Below, piece by piece: positions 35,777 through 44,110 of a stretch of DNA of 64,000 bases. Within the stretch, counting starts at the first letter, position 1. Each line of letters opens with the position of its first letter. A model generated the notes under the pieces. It saw nothing but the letters and a program-made list of their open reading frames with translations. It was not told the origin of the DNA and did no database searches. The stretch lies in contig JANRID010000018.1 of NCBI GenBank assembly GCA_033765305.1, positions 248,001 through 312,000 of the forward strand, given 5' to 3'. Source of the stretch: RDXT01 sp033765305. GTDB lineage: Bacteria; Bacteroidota; Bacteroidia; J057. Made by a program: the position numbers and the translations under genes.

Positions 35777-37357
35777 TTACCACCCCTCGATTCGGGCGGC
35801 CGGGTCGTACCCCAGGAATCCCCGACAGGCATACAGTTGCCACCGCTTGACCGGACCGGTAAACCCCTCCCGATAGACCTCCGCCGGCGGAAGCGCTTCG
35901 ACCGTTTCGAAACAGGAACGCGCCTGTCGGACCGCCTCGGGCTTATCGGAATCGAGGCAGAGCAGCGCATTCCACCCAATGTATTTTCGGGAGTCGACGG
36001 TCAGATAATAATGGTCCCGTCGGGCGGCGAAGAAAAGTTCCACCGGTTCCGGACGATCGGGAAGATGGAAGGCAAGCAGGGACGGTACCCGGTAGTTGGT
36101 TCCGGCGACGAAAACAGGGGGGCCCTCCTTCTCCAGACGGCGGCGGGCGTCCTGTACCTGTCGCATCAACTCCGGCCAGCCGTAGGTCTCGGTCGCCTTC
36201 TGCCCCAGTTCCGCCGACACGGTGATGCCCACCTTCGGGAGAACCTGCGGAAACAACAGGAGGACGACCAGGAGACACGATAACGCCGCCGTCGCTCCCA
36301 CGGCGATCCGCCCGCCGATCTTTCCACGCCGGAGGATACCGTCGAACCAGGCCGCCACCGCCATCAACCCGGTGATGTGCGCCGGCGCGGGCCAGTTGGC
36401 CTCCAGTTTGGACTGCAGCGAAAGGACGACACAGAGCAGCAGAATCGGTGCGGAAAAAGCGAGAAGGAACCGGCTCGCCTCCTCCCGCCGGCTGCCGTCC
36501 GGTCCGAACAAGCCCGCGGCGGCGGTACGCCCTGTCACGAAAAGCGCGCCGGTCTCCGCCAGGAACAGCAGCGGACCGAGAACGATCGCCTGACTGCCAA
36601 GAAAATCGCCGAACCAGCGCAACGGAGCCGCGCCCCGGCTTCGACTGCTCAGAGCGGCGGCATGGCGCACCGACGGGAAATCCTGTTGCCAGTTCCAGAC
36701 CAGACAGGGGGAATAGATCAGCAACGCCAGAGCGCAGGCCAGGTACGGGTGAGGGGTTCGCAACCACGGACGATACGCCGGTGACAGCAACAGAAAAATC
36801 AGCACGCAGGGAGCGAATAGCCACGCGGTCAGCTTGCAGAGTGCACCCAACCCGACGAACAGCCCGACCACATACCATCCGCCCGCCCGTCCGGTTTGCA
36901 CGGTCACGGTCAGTGCCAGAAGCGCGGCGACCCAGCAGAAGACCTGCGGGTTATCGTATGTGGCGAGCAGACCGCCGACCGACAGCAACGGGGCCACGGA
37001 CAGCAGAATCAGGGAAACCAGGGCGATACGTTCTCCGAGCCAGCGTGACGCCGTTTCAAAGACGAGCCAGCCCGTGGCCGCCGCGAGCAGGATCGGGACG
37101 AACCGCACGCCGAGCGGCGTATCGCCGAATATCAGGGTGCCGATCCGAATACAGAACGCGATGCCCGGTCCCTGGTCGAAATATCCCCAGGCAAGTTGAC
37201 GGCTCCACTGCCAGTAGTAGGTTTCGTCGTTCGCCATGCCGGTCGTCGCCCCGTACCAGAGGCGAAACGCCGTCAGCGCCAGGATCAGCAGGAAGGCCGC
37301 CCGGCGCAGTGCGCGGGCGGCCGTTCCGGGTTCCCTGTTCCCACCAGCCTTATCCAT
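35777..37357 (-). CDS. GT39-like membrane glycosyltransferase (ArnT/Pmt family)
   Basis: 526 aa with about ten hydrophobic segments. The N-terminal MANDETYYWQWSRQLAWGYFDQGPG contains the DE motif and the DQGPG loop of the dolichyl-phosphate-mannose-type family (DUF2029/GT39, ArnT-like). A soluble C-terminal domain starts near residue 400. It probably moves a sugar from a polyprenyl-phosphate donor on the outer face of the membrane; acceptor unknown. It lies 281 nt upstream of gltB on the same strand; that gap holds the gltB Shine-Dalgarno and nothing else I can assign. Confidence 0.85.
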   Translation of the reverse strand: MDKAGGNREPGTAARALRRAAFLLILALTAFRLWYGATTGMANDETYYWQWSRQLAWGYFDQGPGIAFCIRIGTLIFGDTPLGVRFVPILLAAATGWLVFETASRWLGERIALVSLILLSVAPLLSVGGLLATYDNPQVFCWVAALLALTVTVQTGRAGGWYVVGLFVGLGALCKLTAWLFAPCVLIFLLLSPAYRPWLRTPHPYLACALALLIYSPCLVWNWQQDFPSVRHAAALSSRSRGAAPLRWFGDFLGSQAIVLGPLLFLAETGALFVTGRTAAAGLFGPDGSRREEASRFLLAFSAPILLLCVVLSLQSKLEANWPAPAHITGLMAVAAWFDGILRRGKIGGRIAVGATAALSCLLVVLLLFPQVLPKVGITVSAELGQKATETYGWPELMRQVQDARRRLEKEGPPVFVAGTNYRVPSLLAFHLPDRPEPVELFFAARRDHYYLTVDSRKYIGWNALLCLDSDKPEAVRQARSCFETVEALPPAEVYREGFTGPVKRWQLYACRGFLGYDPAARIEGW

Positions 37358-37359
37358 CG

Positions 37360-38145
37360 TCAGATACGGAACATATTCTCATCGACGCCCAGATTCACTT
37401 TGACGTCGCGGATCGCCTGCGCCGCCGCCATCTCGCCGGCGGTGTTGTAGATCTCCAGGCGCGACGGAAGGAAGATACCGGGGCGAACCTGAACGGGGTT
37501 TTTGAACCGCAGTTCCTTCTGGAGAATGTTGTCTCCGTTGTAGGAGAGTCGCTTCTCGATGATCGACGTTTTCGGGTTGACCCAGACGATCTCGTGCGAC
37601 GTGTTGTCCGTAAATCGCTGCGACAGTTTGAACACCTGCAGTCCGTTCTCGGCTCTGACAAAGACCGGCATATAATCCGTGGTCAGGTAATCCCGGGCGA
37701 AGATTCCGAGGTCCATCAAAGTTTGCTTCTGTCCGGGTTGTCCGTGAATATCCTTGCTCTCCGATTTGATCGGGGTCTTGAACATTTTTCGGTCCCCGTT
37801 GTAGACCATGAGCAGGGTCGCGCCCAGAATCTTGCCTTCGAACCGGGCCTTGTTCGGGTACTGGTAGGTGACGTTCATCCGCTTGATGCTATACTGGAGA
37901 CTCTTGCCGAAGGAGCCGCCCATTTTCGCCAGGGCGTCCCGGTCGGTCTCCTCGACCACCATCATCGCGGTCAGGTCCTTGATTTTGTCGGACGCGATCG
38001 CTTCCGCTCTGGGGGGCATCGGCTCCGCGCCGAACTTGACCGTTGTCTGCGCGCCTGCGGACGCGGTCAGGACCGGCAAACCGGCAACTCCGGAGGTTAT
38101 TCCCATTATTCCAAGGGCGGCCAGGGCCGCGCCGAATCGTTTCAT
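37360..38145 (-). CDS. LolA/outer-membrane lipoprotein-sorting-like secreted protein
   Basis: 261 aa. The start MKRFGAALAALGIMG gives a signal peptide ending SAGAQ. The mature part has the open-barrel pattern of LolA-like proteins: YQYPNKARFEGKILGATLLMVYNGDRKMF, NGLQVFKLSQRFTDNTSHEIVWVNPKTSIIEKRL, and PGIFLPSRLEIYN. The function is likely lipid or lipoprotein carriage; not proven. It lies 5 nt after the preceding gene and 2 nt before the GT39 gene, so one operon. A longer start at 38178 would overlap the upstream gene. Confidence 0.72.
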   Translation of the reverse strand: MKRFGAALAALGIMGITSGVAGLPVLTASAGAQTTVKFGAEPMPPRAEAIASDKIKDLTAMMVVEETDRDALAKMGGSFGKSLQYSIKRMNVTYQYPNKARFEGKILGATLLMVYNGDRKMFKTPIKSESKDIHGQPGQKQTLMDLGIFARDYLTTDYMPVFVRAENGLQVFKLSQRFTDNTSHEIVWVNPKTSIIEKRLSYNGDNILQKELRFKNPVQVRPGIFLPSRLEIYNTAGEMAAAQAIRDVKVNLGVDENMFRI

Positions 38146-38150
38146 CTGTC

Positions 38151-38864
38151 TCAGGTTCCTTTTTTCTCGATCTGCCATGGAAAACTCCCGAAGACGGATT
38201 CCAGGACCGCTGCCGTCGCCGGAGCGAAGGCGACGCCCCGACGCAGATCGGTCCTCAGACGACGCAGGTCGTCTCCGGTATCGATATCGTACCAACCCGG
38301 CAATAACGCCGTCCGAATCCCCTCCCGTTCCGCCGTTTCCAGGGTCGTCCGCAGAACGTCGGACGTACTCCAGGGAATCTTCTCGAACAGGACGGGCAGC
38401 GGTCGGGATAATGCGACCAGGTAGTAACCGCCGTCGTCGGTCGGGCCGAACACCGCCTCCGCTCCGGCCGAAAGCCGGCCGAACGCCTCGGTGAGGAAGG
38501 CGGTCGGGAGATGCGGACAGTCGCTGCCGACGATCGACAGTTGCTCCGCTCCGTCCGCGAAAACATCCGCACAAAGGGAGACAATCCGGTCACCCAGGGA
38601 GTTCCCCCTCTGCGGAATCGCGCGCCGACGGCGCAGGGCGTCGGGGAAAACCGTCGGGTCCCCGTCGTGGCAGAGGATTACCTCGGTCGGCGGGCGGACG
38701 GTGACGCTCGGATGGGAAACGACCGCGTCGGTATCGGTCAGGAACGCCCCGGCCAGATCGGCGATCCGATCAGGGTACGGGTAATCCGCCATCAAACGGG
38801 TCTTGACCCGTCCGGCGATCGGCGCTTTTGCCAGGATTGCTGTCAGTCGTCTGATGTTTGCCAA
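38151..38864 (-). CDS. TIGR04282-family (DUF2064) glycosyltransferase-like protein
   Basis: 237 aa, nucleotide-diphospho-sugar transferase-like fold. Motifs: LAKAPIAGRVKTRL near the N-terminus, LSIVGSDCPHLPTAFL, AVFGPTDDGGYYLVAL and LPGWYDIDTGDDLRRL. The family is often found beside glycosyltransferases or in arsenosugar-like clusters; no arsenic gene is here. It heads a minus-strand operon with the LolA-like and GT39 genes. Confidence 0.82.
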   Translation of the reverse strand: MANIRRLTAILAKAPIAGRVKTRLMADYPYPDRIADLAGAFLTDTDAVVSHPSVTVRPPTEVILCHDGDPTVFPDALRRRRAIPQRGNSLGDRIVSLCADVFADGAEQLSIVGSDCPHLPTAFLTEAFGRLSAGAEAVFGPTDDGGYYLVALSRPLPVLFEKIPWSTSDVLRTTLETAEREGIRTALLPGWYDIDTGDDLRRLRTDLRRGVAFAPATAAVLESVFGSFPWQIEKKGT

Positions 38865-38913
38865 TTCCGCCTGATCAGACAGCGGAAAGCGTGAAGAGTT
38901 TCAGGTTCGCGTT

Positions 38914-39189
38914 TCAGCGGACGGAGGCGTCGGAGGGAACGGAGCCGGCGACATCCGGTCGTTCGTCGGAGGAGACGGCAAAGTTCAGTTCGGGGTGGCG
39001 ATCCAGGAACCGGCGTCGCGGAGCGAACGTCCGTCTCGCGCGAAGGTGGAGGCGATAGCAGAGCCAGCAGAAGAACAGGAGCGCCCAGACGATCAGGGGG
39101 TTGACCGGATAGACGAAATGCCCGTATCCCAGGGCAAGAAGACCCGATACCACCATCACCGCTACGATCGTTGTCGTTCGCTTTACCAT
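38914..39189 (-). CDS. Small two-helix membrane protein
   Basis: 91 aa. Two close hydrophobic helices (TTTIVAVMVVSGLLALGYG and VNPLIVWALLFFCWLCY) are followed by a basic stretch (RLHLRARRTFAPRRRF) and an acidic tail. A Shine-Dalgarno-like GGCGGA lies 5 nt before the ATG. No family is recognised. It is divergent from the arginine operon; its own promoter is not clear. Confidence 0.6.
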   Translation of the reverse strand: MVKRTTTIVAVMVVSGLLALGYGHFVYPVNPLIVWALLFFCWLCYRLHLRARRTFAPRRRFLDRHPELNFAVSSDERPDVAGSVPSDASVR

Positions 39190-39279
39190 ACCATTCCGCC
39201 TGGGGCGAGGGTTCGAAGACCCTCCAATGAGGTATTCCACACCCGGCGGGGAATTATCCAAAGAAATTCTCTCCGTTTC

Positions 39280-39309
39280 TTGACATTTTTCGTCTTCGAC
39301 CGCTATACT
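39280..39309 (+). promoter_or_regulatory. Consensus sigma70-type promoter of the arginine operon
   Basis: TTGACA (39280-39285), 18-nt spacer, TATACT (39304-39309). Transcription should start near 39316, giving a leader of about 280 nt before argC. Confidence 0.8.
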
Positions 39310-39325
39310 CACCTTACTTACGATC

Positions 39326-39421
39326 ATGAACACCCGGCAGACAAAGAATTTGCGTCGCCGCGTCCGTCGTCCCGAAAACGGCACGGACCCCGGCGCGCGG
39401 AAAGGCCATCCGGCAGGATAA
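39326..39421 (+). CDS. Candidate arginine leader peptide (31 aa)
   Basis: It begins with ATG about 10 nt after the predicted transcription start and ends with TAA at 39419. The peptide begins MNTRQTKNLRRRVRRPENG. Codons 10-15 are CGT CGC CGC GTC CGT CGT: five Arg codons out of six, and seven Arg codons of 31 overall. A short Arg-rich ORF between a consensus promoter and an intrinsic terminator upstream of argC is the layout expected of a ribosome-mediated attenuator. There is no good Shine-Dalgarno, and Arg codons are common in G+C-rich DNA, so translation is unproven. Confidence 0.5.
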   Translation: MNTRQTKNLRRRVRRPENGTDPGARKGHPAG

Positions 39422-39462
39422 CCTCCGCAAAGACATCGGACGCAGGGAGCCGTGCAGAAATC

Positions 39463-39485
39463 CGTATCGTGCGCAACACGATACG
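39463..39485 (+). promoter_or_regulatory. Leader hairpin that competes with the argC terminator
   Basis: CGTATCGTG (39463-39471) and CACGATACG (39477-39485) form a perfect 9-bp stem with a 5-nt loop. TCGTGCG (39467-39473) is also complementary to CGCACGA (39522-39528) in the 5' arm of the terminator, so the two pairings exclude each other. This suggests a switch element. Confidence 0.5.
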
Positions 39486-39519
39486 AGCGGCCCCGCCAGC
39501 GGATTCGGAGTGCGTATGG

Positions 39520-39563
39520 GCCGCACGAGACGCGACAGCGTTTCGGCGGCTTTGTTATTTTTT
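39520..39563 (+). terminator. Intrinsic terminator upstream of argC (attenuator)
   Basis: The 5' arm GCCGC-A-CGAGACGC (39520-39533), loop GACA, and 3' arm GCGTTTCG-GCGGC (39538-39550) give 13 pairs (one G-U) with a single bulged A. It is followed directly by TTTGTTATTTTTT (39551-39563). It stands 34 nt before the argC ATG and after the promoter, so it must be read through for the operon to be expressed. Confidence 0.7.
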
Positions 39564-39596
39564 AACCCCTCCGCCGGGAGGACGGAGCGAACGACC

Positions 39597-40649
39597 ATGG
39601 TGAAAACGGCGATTATCGGGGTGAGCGGGTACGCGGGCGGCGAACTGGCCCGTCTCCTCGCACGGCACCCGGAGACGGAACTGACCTTCCTCTCCTCGGA
39701 ATCCAATGCCGGCAAACCGCTGGCGGCGGCCTTTCCGGGGCTTTCCGGTACGCGAGCCGGCAGTCTTGTCTGCGAACACGGGGACCTCTCCCGGGCATCC
39801 GCCATCGCCGACCTGATCTTCCTGGCGCAGGAGAACGGCGCGGCGATGAAGTCCGCTCCCGTCCTGCTCGCGGACGGAAAAAAGGTTATCGATATATCGG
39901 CGGACTTCCGTCTGCGGAGCCCGGATGCCTATTCGACCTGGTACAAAATGCCGCACACCGCGCCGCGCCTCCTCGAGTCCGCCGTCTATGGCCTGCCGGA
40001 AACGAATCGGGATGCCATTCGCCGTGCCTCCCTGATCGCCAACCCCGGCTGTCACGTCACCGCGGCCACACTCGCCCTGGCGCCGTTGCTGGCCCATCGG
40101 ATGATCGAAACGCGCGGCATCATCATCGATTCCAAAACCGGCGTCTCCGGCGCGGGACGAACCAAAACCGATCTGATCTACCGCTTCTCCGAGGCGAACG
40201 AATCCATGAAAACCTACGGGGTCGGCGGAACGCACCGCCATATCCCCGAGATCGAACAGACGCTCGGGCAGGTGGCCGGAGAACCCGTGACCGTCACGTT
40301 CACCCCGCATCTCGCGCCCATGACGCGGGGTATCCTGGCCACCTGCTATGCTCGCCTTGCCGACGGGTTCACCGATGCCACGGTACGCGCCGCGCTGACC
40401 GACTATTTCGCCGGACATCCGTTCGTCATCGTGCGCGAAGCGGGCGACTCCCCGTCGACCAAAGACGTCGCAGGATCGAACTTCTGTCATCTGGCGTCGG
40501 CCGTCGATCGGCGCACCGGCATGGTGATCGTCACTTCGGTCATCGACAATCTGGTCAAAGGCGCGGCCGGACAGGCCGTACAAAATATGAATCTGATGCT
40601 CGGTTTGCCGGAGACGGCGGGGCTGGAAGGGGGCGGATGGTGGCCTTAG
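39597..40649 (+). CDS. argC: N-acetyl-gamma-glutamyl-phosphate reductase
   Basis: 350 aa, the full length. It reduces N-acetylglutamyl-phosphate with NADPH in arginine synthesis. NADP motif AIIGVSGYAGGELARLL; catalytic cysteine in LIANPGCHVTAATL; TGVSGAGRTKTDL; histidine in GGTHRHIPEIEQ. The ATG is preceded by GGGAGGACGG. An in-frame upstream extension (GTG at 39510) reads through the terminator hairpin and is not the likely start. It overlaps argJ by 13 nt. Confidence 0.95.
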   Translation: MVKTAIIGVSGYAGGELARLLARHPETELTFLSSESNAGKPLAAAFPGLSGTRAGSLVCEHGDLSRASAIADLIFLAQENGAAMKSAPVLLADGKKVIDISADFRLRSPDAYSTWYKMPHTAPRLLESAVYGLPETNRDAIRRASLIANPGCHVTAATLALAPLLAHRMIETRGIIIDSKTGVSGAGRTKTDLIYRFSEANESMKTYGVGGTHRHIPEIEQTLGQVAGEPVTVTFTPHLAPMTRGILATCYARLADGFTDATVRAALTDYFAGHPFVIVREAGDSPSTKDVAGSNFCHLASAVDRRTGMVIVTSVIDNLVKGAAGQAVQNMNLMLGLPETAGLEGGGWWP

Positions 40650-41863
40650 GACAATTTACCCCGGTCGCCGGCGGCATCTGTGCCGCACGGGGGTTTCAGG
40701 TGGCCGGAGTTCGATGCGGGATCAAACGGAAGCGGCGGGATGTCGCCCTGATCCTGGGAGGCGTTACGGCTGCGGGCGTGATGACGACCAACTTCATGTG
40801 CGCGCCGTCCGTCACCCGCAACCGGAAAATCCTGGCCGCGTCCGGCGGTCGCGCACGGGCGATCGTCGTCAATGCCGGAAACGCGAACGTCGGCAACGGG
40901 CCGCAGGGCGAACGGGACAATGAAACGATGGCGGTCCGGGCCGCCGAGGCCATCCGTCTGTCTCCGGACGAGGTACTGACCGCATCGACCGGGGTCATCG
41001 GGCATTTTCTCCCGATGGAGAAGATCGTCCTCGGAATCGACGAATGCGGACGCGCCCTGGAACGCAGTCCGGAGGCCGGGGCGCACGCCGCCGAAGCCAT
41101 CCTGACCACCGACACCTTCGCCAAGGAGTATGCGGTGGAGTTCAACCTGGACGGGGTGACCGTCCATGTCGGCGGCATCGCCAAGGGATCGGGGATGATC
41201 GCTCCGAACATGGCGACGATGCTGGCCTTTTTAACCACCGATCTGGCGGTCGCCCCGACGGTTCTCGACGCCGCATTGCGCCTGGCCGTCGAGGTCTCGT
41301 TCAACTGTCTCACCGTCGATGGCGACACGTCCACCAGCGACCAGTGCCTGATCCTCGCGTCCGGCGCGGCCGGTCTGCCCGAAATCACCGCGATCGACAG
41401 TCCCGAAGGTCGGAAGTTCGTCGCCGCCCTGACAGATGTCTGCGTTCATCTGGCGAAGGAGGTGGCGCGGGACGGCGAAGGGGCGACAAAACTCGTCACC
41501 GTTCGTGTGAGCGGCGGACCGGATGTCGTCGGCGCGCGCCGGGTCGCCAAATCGATCGGCGAATCGCCGCTCGTTAAAACCGCTCTCTTCGGCAACGACC
41601 CCAACTGGGGGCGGCTGCTGATGGCCGCGGGCAAGGCCGGCGTGCCGTTCGATCCCGACCGGGCGACCGCGTCGCTCGCCGGAGTCGAGGTGTTTCGCCA
41701 TGGCCGCCCTACTCCGTTCGACGCCGCCGCGCTCTCGAAGGCGATGGCGGTCAGAGAGCTGGAAATTCAGGTCGATCTCGGCGCGGGCGACGGCGAAGCG
41801 ACCGTCTACACGTGTGACTTCTCCTACGATTACGTCAAGATCAACGCGGAGTACCATACCTGA
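40637..41863 (+). CDS. argJ: Bifunctional ornithine acetyltransferase / N-acetylglutamate synthase
   Basis: 408 aa. ArgJ recycles the acetyl group from N-acetylornithine to glutamate and, in the bifunctional form, also uses acetyl-CoA. The self-cleavage site is KGSGMIAPNMATMLAF, where Thr in MATM becomes the nucleophile of the beta chain. N-acetyl-binding VNAGNANVGNGPQGERDN and C-terminal NDPNWGRLLMAAGKAG are present. Because ArgJ makes the acetyl cycle, neither argA nor argE is needed, and neither is in the window. It overlaps argC by 13 nt. Confidence 0.94.
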   Translation: MVALGQFTPVAGGICAARGFQVAGVRCGIKRKRRDVALILGGVTAAGVMTTNFMCAPSVTRNRKILAASGGRARAIVVNAGNANVGNGPQGERDNETMAVRAAEAIRLSPDEVLTASTGVIGHFLPMEKIVLGIDECGRALERSPEAGAHAAEAILTTDTFAKEYAVEFNLDGVTVHVGGIAKGSGMIAPNMATMLAFLTTDLAVAPTVLDAALRLAVEVSFNCLTVDGDTSTSDQCLILASGAAGLPEITAIDSPEGRKFVAALTDVCVHLAKEVARDGEGATKLVTVRVSGGPDVVGARRVAKSIGESPLVKTALFGNDPNWGRLLMAAGKAGVPFDPDRATASLAGVEVFRHGRPTPFDAAALSKAMAVRELEIQVDLGAGDGEATVYTCDFSYDYVKINAEYHT

Positions 41864-41899
41864 TGCGGAGGCGGCGGACCGGCCCACGATCCGCCGGAC

Positions 41900-42811
41900 A
41901 TGACCCTTTTCGACGAGGCATCGAATATGATGAATCCTGACCTGCAGGCGGAGATCCTGATTCAGGCTCTGCCCTACATCCGTGAGTTTTACGGTAAAAC
42001 CGTCGTGATCAAATACGGCGGTCACGCGATGATCGACGACGAGTTAAAACGCGCCGTCGTCCGCGATGTCCTGCTGATGCGCTATGTCGGCATCAATCCG
42101 ATCCTCGTCCATGGCGGCGGGCCGGAGGTGTCCGAGGCGATGCGGCGCATGGGCAAGGAACCGGAGTTCGTCGGCGGACTGCGCGTCACGGACGCCGAGA
42201 CGATGGAGATTGTCGAGATGGTGCTGGCGGGCAAGACGAACAAATCCATCGTCGCCCTGATCAACGCCGAAGGGGGGCAGGCGGTCGGGCTTTCCGGGAA
42301 GGACGGTAATCTGCTGGTCGCCGTCAAGGAGACGGAACGGGGCGACCTGGGCTTTGTCGGCCGGATCACCGCCGTCAATTCGGGCATCATTCGGACCCTG
42401 GTCGCCGGGGGCTACATCCCGGTCATCTCCTCGGTCGCGATCGGCCCGGAAGGTCTTTCCTATAACGTCAACGCCGACACGGCGGCGGCGGCCCTGGCGG
42501 TGGAACTGGACGCCACCAAGCTGATCCTGATGACCGATGTGGAGGGTCTGTACCGCGATTTCTCCGACAAATCGAGCCTGATCCCGGAGTTGTCGGCGGC
42601 GGACGCCCGTGATCTCATCGCGGGCGGCGCGGTGGATAAAGGGATGATTCCGAAACTGGAAGCCTGTGTCGACGCGGTGGAGGACGGCGTTCCCCGGGCG
42701 ACGATCCTGGACGGTCGCCGTCCGCACTCTCTGCTGATCGAAACCTTTACGGACACGGGGATCGGCACCATGATTCGAGCGACGACGGGCTTCCGCCCGC
42801 GCCTGGTGTGA
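41900..42811 (+). CDS. argB: Acetylglutamate kinase
   Basis: 303 aa. Amino acid kinase fold: VVIKYGGHAM, ILVHGGGPEVSEAMRRMG, LSGKDGNLL, GYIPVISSVAIGPEG and ILMTDVEGLYRD. An N-terminal helix (AEILIQALPYIREFYGKT) precedes the kinase core, the element found in arginine-inhibited hexameric NAGKs, so feedback inhibition is likely (inference). An alternative start is the ATG-ATG pair at 41929-41934. It lies 36 nt after argJ. Confidence 0.94.
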   Translation: MTLFDEASNMMNPDLQAEILIQALPYIREFYGKTVVIKYGGHAMIDDELKRAVVRDVLLMRYVGINPILVHGGGPEVSEAMRRMGKEPEFVGGLRVTDAETMEIVEMVLAGKTNKSIVALINAEGGQAVGLSGKDGNLLVAVKETERGDLGFVGRITAVNSGIIRTLVAGGYIPVISSVAIGPEGLSYNVNADTAAAALAVELDATKLILMTDVEGLYRDFSDKSSLIPELSAADARDLIAGGAVDKGMIPKLEACVDAVEDGVPRATILDGRRPHSLLIETFTDTGIGTMIRATTGFRPRLV

Positions 42812-42852
42812 CACGCAGCGTTTCCGCCGATCGGTGGGAAGGATTTCAGACA

Positions 42853-44094
42853 ATGACGCAGACGGAAAAAAGGATCGAAAACGGGACGGAAAAGCGGAGC
42901 GCCCCGGCGACCGCGTGGGATGCGGCCCATGTCATGGGCACCTACAAACGTCAGCCCGTCGAGTTCGTACGCGGCGAGGGGGTCTACCTGTTCGACGCCG
43001 GGGGAAAACGGTATCTGGACCTTCTGGCCGGAATCGCCGTCTGCAGCGTCGGGCATGCCCACCCCTACCTGACCCGCGCCCTGTCGGAGCAGGCCGCCAC
43101 CCTGATCCATACCTCCAACCTGTACCTGACCGCGCCCCAGGCCCGGCTGGCCCGCCGCCTCTGCGAACTGTCCGATTTCGAGCGTGTCTTCTTCGCCAAC
43201 AGCGGCGCGGAAGCCAACGAAGCGGCGATCAAGATCGCTCGCAAACACGGTCGGTCCCTCCGTGAAACGAAACACCGGATCGTCACCGCGACCAACTCCT
43301 TCCACGGACGGACGCTGGCGACGGTCACGGCGACCGGACAGCCCAAATACTCCGCGCCGTTCGCTCCCCTGCCGCCCGGCTTCGACTATGTTCCCTTCAA
43401 CGATATCGAGGCGCTGACCGCCGCCGTCGATGACGATACCGCCGCGATCCTTCTCGAACCGATCCAGGGTGAAGGCGGCATCCATCCCGCGACTCCGGAA
43501 TACCTTGCCGCCGCGCGACGACTCGCCGATGACAGCGGCGCTCTGTTGATCTTCGACGAGGTGCAGACCGGGCTGGGCCGGACCGGGAAACTCTGGGCCT
43601 ATCAAGGGTACGGTGTCGTGCCGGAGATCATGACACTGGCGAAGGGTCTCGGCGGGGGCGTCCCGATCGGCGCATGCCTGGCGCGGGGCGCGGCGGCGGA
43701 GACCCTGATCCCGGGTGACCACGGATCGACCTTCGGCGGTAATCCGCTGGCGGCCGCGGCGGCCAATGCGGTCCTGGATATTCTCGCGGACGAGGGCCTG
43801 ACGCAGAACGCCGCCGTGGTCGGCGGCGTTCTGGCCGATCTCCTCCGCGATATCGGCCGGCGTCTTCCGAACGTGATTACCGAAGTGCGCGGTGCCGGTT
43901 TGATGATCGGTATCGGACTGTCCGCGCCGATCGCCCGGTCGGTCGTGGCCGAGGCTCTGGAACGGGGTCTGGTTATCAATGCGACCGGGGACGACACGCT
44001 CCGTTTACTGCCGCCGCTGAATTTGACGGAGGCAGAAGCGCAGGCGGGGGTGAATCTTCTGGAACAGGCGATTCGCAAAACTTTGGAAGGGTAG
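42853..44094 (+). CDS. argD: Acetylornithine aminotransferase
   Basis: 413 aa class-III PLP transaminase. Motifs: VFFANSGAEANEAAIKIARK, TNSFHGRTLATVTATGQ, LLIFDEVQTGLGRTGKLWAY, and MTLAKGLGGGVPIGA with the PLP lysine. The start at 42853 follows GGAAGG; a GTG at 42808 overlapping the argB stop is an alternative. The chain could also act on succinyl-diaminopimelate in lysine synthesis, but its place fixes the arginine role. Confidence 0.94.
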   Translation: MTQTEKRIENGTEKRSAPATAWDAAHVMGTYKRQPVEFVRGEGVYLFDAGGKRYLDLLAGIAVCSVGHAHPYLTRALSEQAATLIHTSNLYLTAPQARLARRLCELSDFERVFFANSGAEANEAAIKIARKHGRSLRETKHRIVTATNSFHGRTLATVTATGQPKYSAPFAPLPPGFDYVPFNDIEALTAAVDDDTAAILLEPIQGEGGIHPATPEYLAAARRLADDSGALLIFDEVQTGLGRTGKLWAYQGYGVVPEIMTLAKGLGGGVPIGACLARGAAAETLIPGDHGSTFGGNPLAAAAANAVLDILADEGLTQNAAVVGGVLADLLRDIGRRLPNVITEVRGAGLMIGIGLSAPIARSVVAEALERGLVINATGDDTLRLLPPLNLTEAEAQAGVNLLEQAIRKTLEG

Positions 44095-44110
44095 AGGACG
44101 GTCAGAGTTC

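Noticed and set aside
39463..39485. Hairpin as an ArgR (ARG box) operator
   Set aside because: ARG boxes are A+T-rich imperfect palindromes of about 18 bp; this is G+C-balanced with a 5-nt loop and competes with a terminator, so an RNA element fits better.
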